From contig NZ_CAMLSE010000003.1 in NCBI RefSeq assembly GCF_946482605.1, positions 372,001 through 436,000 of the forward strand: 64,000 nt of DNA, written 5' to 3'. Positions 8,095 to 16,845 of the stretch are shown here, one piece after another (position 1 is the stretch's first letter; each line of letters opens with the position of its first letter). Source of the DNA: an uncultured Dyadobacter sp. Lineage in GTDB: Bacteria; Bacteroidota; Bacteroidia; Cytophagales; Spirosomataceae. The notes under the pieces are model-generated. The model did not search any database and was not told the origin of the DNA. It saw nothing but the letters and a program-made list of their open reading frames with translations. Made by a program: the position numbers and the translations under genes.

Positions 8095-10503
8095 TTATTC
8101 GCTTTTCAGGCTCTTCACGGGATCAAGCAGGGCTGCGCGAATGGCCTGGTAGCTGACCGTGAGGAGCGTGATCACCAGTGTACCCAGGCCGGCGGAGGCA
8201 AAAATCCACCAGGAGATTTGGGTATGGTAGGTATATTTTTCCAACCAGCGTTCCATAAAAAACCCTCCGATGACCGTAGCCAGCAGGCAAGATACTATCA
8301 CCAGTTTTACAAAATCCCCCGAAAGCAGCTGCCACAAGTTCGCGACCGATGCACCCAGCACCTTTCGGATACCTATTTCTTTGGTCCGCTGCTCGGCAAT
8401 GAATGAGGCCATTCCAAAAAGTCCCAGGCAACTGATAAAAATAGCCAGGCCCGCAAACACCGCCGCCAGCTTGCTAACCTTTTCTTCCGCAGCAAATTTC
8501 AATGCGTATTCCTGATCCACAAACTGGAAATTAAAGGGTGAATCGGGGCTGTATTTCTTAAAAACGGCTTCCAGGTTTTGTAATGCCGCGCTTGCATTGG
8601 CATGTGGATCGAGCCTGGCTGTAATAAATCTGCCTCCGCGTGGATGTATGAAAAAGATGGATTTTCTGACCGGATCGTAAGGCGACTCCATGATCATGTC
8701 TTTGATCACACCAATAACCTTGAATGCCCTACCGTCCCAGGTTACCGTTTCTCCAATCGCATCATGCAGGTCCCGGCCTCCGATTCCCATAAACTTCGCG
8801 GCGGCTTCGTTGATCACAAACCCGGCGGAATCACTGGAAAATGTCCTCGCAAAATCGCGCCCGGCGATAAACTGCCAGCCCACCGTTTTCCCGAAATCAT
8901 GTGAAACACCAATCGTGGCAAACTCGGATTGCAGGCCCGGATCTTTTCCTTTCCAGTTGAAACCCACATTAGCCGAAAAAACCTCAGTGGGAGGAGCAGC
9001 CGATTCTGCGATGGACGTCACGTTTCCCGCTTTCACAAGGTCGTCCAGTGCAGCGTCGAAATGCCTGTGCATATCCTGGGTATTCACCAGCATGGTAACG
9101 AGGCCCTGCCTGTTGTACCCGATGGGGCGATTTTTAGCATAAAGGATTTGTTTGTACACGACCACGGTACCGATGATCAATGTCACGGAAACGGTGAATT
9201 GCAGGACAACCAGAATTTTCCGTGGTAACGTCGCCCGCTTTCCCAGCGGCGTCCATTTACCTTTCAATGCTTTGATAGGCTGAAATGAAGACAGATAAAA
9301 TGCGGGGTAACTGCCTGCAATGAGCCCGGTGAGGAGCGTAAACACGATGCCGCTTACCAGAAATACAGGTTCGCCCAACGGCATATTCATTTCCTTGTCC
9401 GCAATGCCGTTGAAGAACGGAAGGACCAGCCAGGCAAAAAGTATCGAGAGGAAAAAGGCAAGGAAAACGACCAGAAACGATTCTGTGAAAAACTGGCCCA
9501 CCAGTTGGGCCCTCACCGAGCCGACTGCCTTCCGGATTCCTACTTCCCTGGCGCGCTTTTCGGAACGCGCGGTGCTCAGGTTCATGAAATTAATGCACGC
9601 CAGCAACAATACAAACACCCCGATAATGCCAAAAAGCCACACGAACTGGATGCGACCTCCCTCGTTGACCCCATTATCCCACTCGGAATACAGATGCCAG
9701 CGGCTCATCGGATGCAGCAGGATTTGGGGCTTGAATTTCAACTCACTTTCACCGGCCTTCCTGAGTTTGATGTCCCTTATTTTATCTGAAACCGCTTTCA
9801 GGTCGCTGTTTTTTGCAAGCTGCACCAGAATCTGGAAAGAACTGCTTTCCCATTCGTTATGCTCGACGGCGTCCTTCACCCATCCGTTGGAGGAAACAAA
9901 CAGCTCAAATGGGGCTATGAAACCCAGTTCGTGAAACTCGGAATGGTAAGGTATATCTTCATAAACCCCGACCACCTTGACGTTCAGATCTTTGTTGAGC
10001 TTCATCATCTTATCAACCGGATCGGCGTTCTTGAAAAACGCCTTCGCCACGGATTCCGAGAGCAGGATCGTCGCCGGATCTTTCAGCCCCGAAGCGCTTC
10101 CGCTCGTTATTTTCAGGGACAGCAGCTCCGCGGCACCAGCGGACATAAAATTACCCGGCTTGGTAAAACTGGTTTCTCCATAAGCCAACACATGCCTTTG
10201 CAGCCAGGAAGTGATGACCACACGGTCAAAATCGGATCCAAAGCTGGTTTGCAGCTCTTTGAACAACGGTGCCGGGACATTACCACCCGTGTTGATCGCC
10301 CCGTCGAGGGTTTGCTGCTGCATGAGCCGCGCTATTCCCTGGTAGTTGCTATGGTATTTGTTAAAAGACAATTCATCATAAATCCACAGACCGATCAGCA
10401 TGGCGACCGTCATTCCGACTGCAAGTCCGCCGATATTGATGGCGGAGTAGGTCTTGTTCCTGGCCAGATTGCGCCGTGCTATTTTAAGGTAATTGCTGAT
10501 CAT
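8095..10503 (-). CDS. MacB/FtsX-type ABC transporter permease
   Basis: An 802-residue inner-membrane permease of the duplicated FtsX type common in Bacteroidota. It opens MISNYLKIARRNLARNKTY, has a helix at about 20-45, a large periplasmic MacB-like domain, three helices (about 285-420), a second conserved start-like helix, a second periplasmic domain and three final helices ending in DPVKSLKSE. No ATPase gene is adjacent, so it must pair with one encoded elsewhere. Such proteins act in mechanotransmission or export of peptides and lipoproteins; the substrate is unknown. Stop at 8095 faces the M56 gene across a 104-base gap with no strong terminator. Confidence 0.88.
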   Translation of the reverse strand: MISNYLKIARRNLARNKTYSAINIGGLAVGMTVAMLIGLWIYDELSFNKYHSNYQGIARLMQQQTLDGAINTGGNVPAPLFKELQTSFGSDFDRVVITSWLQRHVLAYGETSFTKPGNFMSAGAAELLSLKITSGSASGLKDPATILLSESVAKAFFKNADPVDKMMKLNKDLNVKVVGVYEDIPYHSEFHELGFIAPFELFVSSNGWVKDAVEHNEWESSSFQILVQLAKNSDLKAVSDKIRDIKLRKAGESELKFKPQILLHPMSRWHLYSEWDNGVNEGGRIQFVWLFGIIGVFVLLLACINFMNLSTARSEKRAREVGIRKAVGSVRAQLVGQFFTESFLVVFLAFFLSILFAWLVLPFFNGIADKEMNMPLGEPVFLVSGIVFTLLTGLIAGSYPAFYLSSFQPIKALKGKWTPLGKRATLPRKILVVLQFTVSVTLIIGTVVVYKQILYAKNRPIGYNRQGLVTMLVNTQDMHRHFDAALDDLVKAGNVTSIAESAAPPTEVFSANVGFNWKGKDPGLQSEFATIGVSHDFGKTVGWQFIAGRDFARTFSSDSAGFVINEAAAKFMGIGGRDLHDAIGETVTWDGRAFKVIGVIKDMIMESPYDPVRKSIFFIHPRGGRFITARLDPHANASAALQNLEAVFKKYSPDSPFNFQFVDQEYALKFAAEEKVSKLAAVFAGLAIFISCLGLFGMASFIAEQRTKEIGIRKVLGASVANLWQLLSGDFVKLVIVSCLLATVIGGFFMERWLEKYTYHTQISWWIFASAGLGTLVITLLTVSYQAIRAALLDPVKSLKSE

Positions 10504-10534
10504 GCTGGTTGGCAGTAGATTTTCACAGAAAAGG

Positions 10535-10566
10535 TGTGCGCGACGAGTTGTTACTGGTCGCGCACA
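10535..10566. terminator. Hairpin, possible terminator
   Basis: A perfect 10-bp stem (TGTGCGCGAC/GTCGCGCACA) with a 12-base loop lies between the giant secreted-protein gene and the permease start. There is no long T-run on either side, so termination is plausible but not certain; it could also be a leader structure for the permease. Confidence 0.4.
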
Positions 10567-10612
10567 TCGTTTTCGAAAGAAGTGCCGGCCGGGTGCGGCA
10601 TACTTTGCTTTT

Positions 10613-10645
10613 ACGTCCGTCGGATCCCGGAAATCCGACGGACGT
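10613..10645 (-). terminator. Strong hairpin after the giant secreted-protein gene
   Basis: A perfect 13-bp stem (ACGTCCGTCGGAT/ATCCGACGGACGT) with a 7-base loop starts four bases past the stop codon of the 10650-16259 gene. Position and stability suggest a transcription terminator or 3' end protector, although no U-tract follows. Confidence 0.6.
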
Positions 10646-10649
10646 AGCG

Positions 10650-13600
10650 TTACTGTCTGATCAATTTGATGGTAACCGCTTTTTCCGCGCCAGTAATGCG
10701 AAGCAGATAAATGCCGGGCGCAGGACGGTTGAGATGAAAAGTGTGCCGTTCAAGATCCGACCTGATGTCCAGGTCCCGTTTCATCAGCTGACGCCCATTG
10801 ATATCGGTGAGCGTCATTTGGAGCGAAAGCCCCCGGGCTCCCTGTATTTCGGCAATGGCCTGATCATTGACAACCGGGTTTCCAAGCATTTTTACCCGAA
10901 AAGGGCCTGATTCCGTTTCACTGACTTCTGCCGAAAACCGGGCATCGGCACCGCCGGGTTCAGTACCATAAATAAGCGCTCCCTGATAATACACTCCGAT
11001 GTGGGTGTTTTCGGTAAAGCTTCCCGTCGGTTTGTAAGAATAATCGTTGGTATGATTAAAAACAGACCAGTCCGACTTCGCAATGCGATACTGGATGTTG
11101 CCGGAACTGCCCGACGGATAGAAGGTCCCGGCGGAAGGGTTTAGACTCAGTTCCAGATAGGTATCCGTCCCGGTGAGTGCGGGACTGACCGTTACAAACT
11201 GTCCACCGACATTCGCTGCCCCGAGTTTCGCATAATCAACCCAATAATTCAAGCTGGCGGCACTTTCCCGGGTAAACCAATAGCGAACTTTCAGATCTCC
11301 GTAATTCACAGGCACATTACCTTCGTTGTTGATTTTCAGATAAGTACTGATCGTATTGGAGTTTACATTCGAGCTTTTGTTTTCTGAATAAGCTTTGAGC
11401 GCTACCACCGGAGCAGCCGCGATCGGTTCGGTGCCCCACACCAGCAACCCATTCCGATAAAGCGTCATGTGGCCATTCAACGTGTAGGCCGAAGATGCCA
11501 GATAAGCATAATCGTCCGCTTCATTCAGCGGAGCAGCGTCCGAATTGGCAAACCTCGACTTGATCTCGCCGGAATTGCCATTCGCGCTCAGCATGCCCGC
11601 CGAGGCGTCGAAACTATATTCGACATAACCATAAGCGCCATTACGCGGCTGCGCAAGTGCAACGTACTTCATTTTCACCTTCCCGCTGCCCAGCTGCGCA
11701 TAATCGACCGCGGTATTGATGCCCGCATAATTCTCGGCAGTAAACCAGTATCGGGCAGTCAGCTCGCTGTAAGCCACCGCAACGGAATCTGCATTGATGA
11801 TTTTGAGATTAGGTTTGATTACATTGTTGCCCGGCTGACCAGAATCGGCATTCTGATATTGTATTTTAAGTTGAAGGGCCGAGACCGTCAGCGTTTGACT
11901 TACTGAAACCGCCGCATAATAATGACCATCGCCAGGTTGCGAGGCTGTAATGCTGGCAGTTCCTGCTCCGGTAATATGCACTTTCCCATCGACGATTGTG
12001 GCCACCGTGGAATCGGAGGCGGTGTAACTGACTGGCAAGCCGGAAGTGGCGGGGGCTGTGGGGGCAAAATCTGCGTCTCCGATGATCTTTCTGGTCAAAG
12101 CATTGAACGTAATCATTTGATTTCGCTTGATCACCAGCACCAAAGTGTCCGTCACAGCACCCCAGGCATTGCTGGCTCCCAGGATGACGGGAAACGTACC
12201 GGTGGCTGTTGGTGTCCCCGAGATCACGCCGGTGCAGTTGTTCAGGTTCAAACCTGCCGGCAAGCCGGTCGCACTGAACTGGTCGGGCCGGTTGGTGGCA
12301 TTTATCGTATAGCCGAATGCTTCGCCAAAAACGAGGTCCCGGGTAGCGGTAGCGCTTATGATCCGAGGGGAACCAGCCCCCAGCCCCCAGAACTCCACTT
12401 CCGCGACGTTACCGAAACCATTGCCAGGAGACAGATAACGGACGTAGCGGAATGGCGTGGCGTTTGAAATGACCTGCTCCGTCAGTGTCCCGGCTGCCGG
12501 TTGGGCAGTCACTGCGAACAGGGTTACCGCATTGCTGAAATCCGCGGTATTGGCTCCCTGAAAAACGCCCCCGACCATGCGCACAGGGAAATTGGCGCGT
12601 GGCGCATAGCGCACCCGTGTGATCACGCTCAGGCCGTCGGAGCCAAGATCGTAACCTACCCAGCCACTGCCCTGGGGTGCGTCGAAGTAGGTATCCAGAT
12701 TGCCATCTACCGCAGCTGCTTTGGTGGTGGCAGCGACATTGCCAAATGATCCTGGCGTACCGATGAGCGTTCCACCGGTTAATTTCCCTCCCAAAGAAAG
12801 GCCCGCGGGAGCGGTGTCGGCACCTTCTCCGATTTGATTAACCGCCGATACCTTATAGAAGTAAGTGATACAGTTGGCAGCAGTGGTATCGACATAGGTC
12901 AATGCGTTTACATTTGCAACGACTGCATAAGGCCCGCCAATGGCAACCGCCCGCTTCACTATGTAACTGTTTGCACCCACGGGAGCAGTCCAATTCAGGG
13001 TCACCTGGTTGCTTCCCGCCGTAACCGACAATGGCGCAGGAGCTGACGGCGGCGTTGACAGCGTAATCAGACTGAAAATTTCCGAAGCGCTCAACGCGCG
13101 GCTGTAAATCTGAAATTCATCGATTTTACCTGCCAGAAGCGGGTCAGGCCATTGCGATTTGCCGATCCAGTTTTGGGTCGCATTTCCTAAACTGGAAGGC
13201 TTCAGGGTCAGGTTCGCATTGCGGCCAACCTCGACACCATTGACATACAAAACCCCAACTGTACCCGATTGCGTCATGGCTATATGCGTCCACACGCCGG
13301 TAGCAATCACCGAGCTGCTGGTAATTTGCTGCTCTCCCGAACCGGTGGTGATGGAGTAGCGCAATGTTCCGTTAGCGCCGTTTTTCGGAGTCAGGAACAT
13401 ATAATTTGTTGTTCCCGAACCAAAATCAAATATACGCGCCCAGTTCGGGGATGCGTCGAGCTTCACCCAGGTGGCGACGCTGAAATCGGAAAGGGAGTTG
13501 ACCAGCCCTGCCGGAAGCGTAACGAATCCATTGGCCGTACCATCCAGGCTGACGGCATTGTTGACCACACCCGGGACCAGGGTTGCGCCGGAAGCCAGCG

Positions 13601-16259
13601 TACCGTTCCGTGCACTCCATGAATCGACTGCAGTGGTGCCGCTGGTTTCGTCGAACTTCCAATAATTCGCTTTTCCCGGCGTCGCAATGACCTGGACTGA
13701 ATTGACGCTCTCCCCTAATGCATTTACAGCGGAAACAACATAATAGTAGGTGGTGGATGCATTCAATGGCGTGTCATTGTAACTGGTCGCGGACGGACTG
13801 GCGATCGTCGTGTAAGGCCCGCCGCTGACGGTTGCTCTTTTTACATTGTAGGTGACCGCACTCAAACTGGCTGCCCACGACAGGTTAACCTGACTGGCCG
13901 ATACAGACGCAGCCGTGACTCCGGCAGGAACAGGGGCCAGCGCGAGTACGGGAGTAAGATTTGCTTCCAAAGAATTGGGACTTTCACCCGCAAAATTCGT
14001 GGCTGCAACGACGTAATGGTAGCTGGTTCCATTCGCGAGACCGGTGTCCGTATAATTTGGGGCCGTTAGGCCGCTAGCAACCGTCGCATAGGGACCACCG
14101 CTGACAGTTGCACGTTTGATTGTATAGCTGGCGGCTCCGTTTACGGTATTCCAGCTGAGTGTAGCCTGTGTGTTTCCAGGCGTACCCACGAGGCCGGTGG
14201 GAGCCGGAAGCACAGTTCCTGTCCCTCCTGCCAGGGTCACGTTATCAAAAGTAGAATTGGCCAAAGCGCCCGTAGTACTGCCCGAGCACGACGCAAATCC
14301 AACATAATAGGTCGTGCCCATTGCCACCGTGCTTACCCCGATCGTAAACCAGGTTTCACCATCGGATGACTGATAGGCTGTAAATGTATTCCCCGTGCGC
14401 TGTATCCTGAACCAGGCTGGTACCCAGGTGTAATCATTACCCCCCACCCAGCTCATGGAGCCGGCCGTAGCAGATCGCGTTCCGAAACCGGCTTGCCGCC
14501 AGCCGGCATCCCCCAGCTTCAACACTACCGCCTTTGCATCGGGCGCGAGGGATTCACGAAACATTACACCGGTTTTGCTCAATGTCCCGCTTAATGCAGA
14601 TAGCCTGGCCGTCATGGTGAAGTCGCCGGTCACGACTCCGTAGGTATAGCCAAATGCATCGGCCGTACCGCCGATTCCTGTGCCCGAACCATTGACGATA
14701 TACGTCCCTCCGGAAACACCGGCATAGCTGGCACTGCCCGCCGCACTTACCGTCCCGATATCCTGCCTCGCCCATCCCGCGGGTAAGGCACCTGACGCAG
14801 CTGGGGTAGCCGTCGTTTCAGCCGATACGCTGCTGGTCCCCGATTGATTATTGGCTGATATCACGTAGTAGTAGGTCGTGCCGTTAGCCACCGTCCCGTC
14901 TGTGTATTCCGGATAAGTACTCTCGGTCCAGGAGGCGATGGAGGTATAAGGACCTCCGCTCGTGGTAGAACGCAGTACATTGTATCCCTGGGTAGTGGCG
15001 TCAGGGGCAGGCGTCCATTTCAAAAACACCCTGCCAACACCCGCCGTTGCGCTCAGGCCGGTGGGCACGGGCGGCGCCGGCGAGGGGGGATACGGTGAAG
15101 CGGCGGCGGTTCTGGTAAATGCCAGTGTGCCATATCCGAAATGATCGGCGCTCCCGTGCTCAGGTCTTACCAATTGCGCCATTGCCTTTACATTCGGCGC
15201 ACTCAGTCCCTGGCGTACTACATAATGGTTGTAAACCATTTCCCAGACAGGACGGTCATCCAACCGGCCCATGCCATTGATCGAAACCCAAAGCTGGTTA
15301 GCCCCCTGACAATTGTTATAGGCCGTATAAGGGACAGGCAACGACAAATTGGTACGTGCCACATATTCGGCACCGGCCAGCAGTCGATTATTGTCATAGC
15401 CATATAAGTCGAGCCCCTGGTTCCATGCGATCTCACACACCGACGCAAGCATCCCGACCGCAAGCTGTGCATGTTCCTGGTCCCGCCCGCTTTCCTGCCA
15501 TTGCCCGAGATTGCCCGGATGTACATAGGGAATGGTGTTCATAATGCTTCCCATCCCGGCTCCGTTTTTGAAATAATCTACCGCCTCATTGTATTTGGCC
15601 TGATCATCACAAAGCACGCCCATCGCGAGAATGGCACCAATGTTACTGATGTCCCAATTGGACCAGTAGGCACTGATACAGGCACCATTATGGTTTGTGA
15701 GGAAATTGTGGGCCACGGGATAAAAATAGGTGAGCATCATGTTTTTGAAGCGGGTAAAGTCCGTCTGCGCCCATCCGGGATAAATCCGCAGCAATTCGGC
15801 CGCCATTCCAAAATCAAAAATAGGAATACCACTCAGACCGGGAATATCGGTGCCGGTGGGAACCTGATCCACTGCCGAAGACCACGCATTACATATCCGC
15901 ACCGCACACTCGGCATAGGTAGTATCGCCGGAAATGTACCAGCGGAGCGCATTGAGGTACGCCGCGTGCGCATCGGCATCGGCCCGCTGACGACTGCCGC
16001 CCATGTTCGCCCGCGCGGCGGGTGCATACGTATTCTGCGCCTGCGGATCGGTTATGAGTTTATTCCAACTGTCGATCCAGGGATGCTCTCCTGCTGCTAC
16101 CTTGGCTTTCATCCGGTCCAGGTCCGCCTGCGTGTGCAGGCCACCCGGGTGTGTGAACGTTTGGGCCTTTGCCGCAGGCGGTGCTACCCACAACACCCGG
16201 ATGCAGATCAGAATGATGGTCAGTACTGTTTTTGCATAAGGTAATTTCGCAATGGTCAT
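10650..16259 (-). CDS. Giant secreted alginate-lyase-like protein with FN3, LamG, discoidin, CBM3 and T9SS domains
   Basis: A 1869-residue secreted protein. Approximate order: signal peptide (1-33); alginate-lyase/heparinase-like helical domain (35-390; opens FTHPGGLHTQADLDRMK); FN3 (397-485); DUF1349-like beta-sandwich (490-675); two FN3 modules (680-858); LamG (860-1060); FN3 (1062-1150); discoidin-like module (1155-1295); putative Ig (1297-1375); Ig-like module (1380-1460); two CBM3-like modules (1463-1610 and 1620-1770; each has the RYWFT motif); and a T9SS type A sorting tail (1785-1869; ends AVTIKLIRQ). It would be exported by T9SS to the surface or medium and act on an acidic or plant/algal polysaccharide. 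It lies downstream of the first SusD gene on the same strand, so it is probably the enzyme of that locus, although 586 bases of repeats intervene. Lyase activity is inferred from the fold only. Confidence 0.82.
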   Translation of the reverse strand: MTIAKLPYAKTVLTIILICIRVLWVAPPAAKAQTFTHPGGLHTQADLDRMKAKVAAGEHPWIDSWNKLITDPQAQNTYAPAARANMGGSRQRADADAHAAYLNALRWYISGDTTYAECAVRICNAWSSAVDQVPTGTDIPGLSGIPIFDFGMAAELLRIYPGWAQTDFTRFKNMMLTYFYPVAHNFLTNHNGACISAYWSNWDISNIGAILAMGVLCDDQAKYNEAVDYFKNGAGMGSIMNTIPYVHPGNLGQWQESGRDQEHAQLAVGMLASVCEIAWNQGLDLYGYDNNRLLAGAEYVARTNLSLPVPYTAYNNCQGANQLWVSINGMGRLDDRPVWEMVYNHYVVRQGLSAPNVKAMAQLVRPEHGSADHFGYGTLAFTRTAAASPYPPSPAPPVPTGLSATAGVGRVFLKWTPAPDATTQGYNVLRSTTSGGPYTSIASWTESTYPEYTDGTVANGTTYYYVISANNQSGTSSVSAETTATPAASGALPAGWARQDIGTVSAAGSASYAGVSGGTYIVNGSGTGIGGTADAFGYTYGVVTGDFTMTARLSALSGTLSKTGVMFRESLAPDAKAVVLKLGDAGWRQAGFGTRSATAGSMSWVGGNDYTWVPAWFRIQRTGNTFTAYQSSDGETWFTIGVSTVAMGTTYYVGFASCSGSTTGALANSTFDNVTLAGGTGTVLPAPTGLVGTPGNTQATLSWNTVNGAASYTIKRATVSGGPYATVASGLTAPNYTDTGLANGTSYHYVVAATNFAGESPNSLEANLTPVLALAPVPAGVTAASVSASQVNLSWAASLSAVTYNVKRATVSGGPYTTIASPSATSYNDTPLNASTTYYYVVSAVNALGESVNSVQVIATPGKANYWKFDETSGTTAVDSWSARNGTLASGATLVPGVVNNAVSLDGTANGFVTLPAGLVNSLSDFSVATWVKLDASPNWARIFDFGSGTTNYMFLTPKNGANGTLRYSITTGSGEQQITSSSVIATGVWTHIAMTQSGTVGVLYVNGVEVGRNANLTLKPSSLGNATQNWIGKSQWPDPLLAGKIDEFQIYSRALSASEIFSLITLSTPPSAPAPLSVTAGSNQVTLNWTAPVGANSYIVKRAVAIGGPYAVVANVNALTYVDTTAANCITYFYKVSAVNQIGEGADTAPAGLSLGGKLTGGTLIGTPGSFGNVAATTKAAAVDGNLDTYFDAPQGSGWVGYDLGSDGLSVITRVRYAPRANFPVRMVGGVFQGANTADFSNAVTLFAVTAQPAAGTLTEQVISNATPFRYVRYLSPGNGFGNVAEVEFWGLGAGSPRIISATATRDLVFGEAFGYTINATNRPDQFSATGLPAGLNLNNCTGVISGTPTATGTFPVILGASNAWGAVTDTLVLVIKRNQMITFNALTRKIIGDADFAPTAPATSGLPVSYTASDSTVATIVDGKVHITGAGTASITASQPGDGHYYAAVSVSQTLTVSALQLKIQYQNADSGQPGNNVIKPNLKIINADSVAVAYSELTARYWFTAENYAGINTAVDYAQLGSGKVKMKYVALAQPRNGAYGYVEYSFDASAGMLSANGNSGEIKSRFANSDAAPLNEADDYAYLASSAYTLNGHMTLYRNGLLVWGTEPIAAAPVVALKAYSENKSSNVNSNTISTYLKINNEGNVPVNYGDLKVRYWFTRESAASLNYWVDYAKLGAANVGGQFVTVSPALTGTDTYLELSLNPSAGTFYPSGSSGNIQYRIAKSDWSVFNHTNDYSYKPTGSFTENTHIGVYYQGALIYGTEPGGADARFSAEVSETESGPFRVKMLGNPVVNDQAIAEIQGARGLSLQMTLTDINGRQLMKRDLDIRSDLERHTFHLNRPAPGIYLLRITGAEKAVTIKLIRQ

Positions 16260-16364
16260 AGTGATTACATTTAGATAGTAAAAAATAACAGACTATGCTC
16301 ATTTCAGTTTTCGAAGAAGGTTTTAGACTTGTGGTTGATATGAAGACGGCAGGGTGATTTTACA

Positions 16365-16845
16365 TTTTGACATCCATTACATGTTGTTGCATGCCTACGG
16401 CATTTCAAATTGGTTTTGTGGCGTTTTTTGGAGCTACCGACATTACATCGCTACGCGATTTGGATGCTATCGTGTATGTAATGTTGGCAGCCAAAGCCGC
16501 AGCACTACACGGTCCCAATGCCGTCAGGCATGAAACATTGGCAAGACGGTAGGCTGACCTTAATTTTGACATCAGCACATGCTGTTGCATGCCTACGGCA
16601 TTTCAAATTGTTCTTATGACGTTTTTCGGCTACCAACATTACATCGCTACGCGATTTAAATGCTATCGAGTATGTAATGTTGGCAGCCAAAGCCGCCAAC
16701 ATTACATTGTTACACGATCCAAGGCCGTCAGGCATGAAACATTGGTAGCCAAGCAGCGCCACGCGATTCAAATGCCGTAGGCATGAAACATTGGTAGCCA
16801 ATTCCGCAGCGCCACACGATTCAAATGCCGTCAGGCATGAAATTG
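16365..16845. repeat. Cluster of palindromic intergenic repeats
   Basis: Two long units (about 16365-16500 and 16564-16697) share GCATGCCTACGGCATTTCAA, then CATTACATCGCTACGCGATT and TATGTAATGTTGGCAGCC. They are joined by four shorter copies (about 16506-16542, 16711-16747, 16760-16796 and 16814-16845) built on ATGCCGT-(C)AGGCATGAAA. The short units are partial inverses of the GCATGCCTACGGCAT core, so hairpins can form in many registers. The last copy runs up to the SusD stop codon at 16846-16848. There is no coding potential. From memory similar motifs occur between genes in Spirosomataceae genomes; that is not checked here. Confidence 0.8.

Noticed and set aside
15471..16244. A 257-codon open frame on the plus strand
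   Set aside because: It is antisense to the lyase-like head of the giant secreted protein and has no family features.
16365..16845. Possible CRISPR array
   Set aside because: Units are unequal in length, palindromic and without regular unique spacers; no cas gene is nearby.
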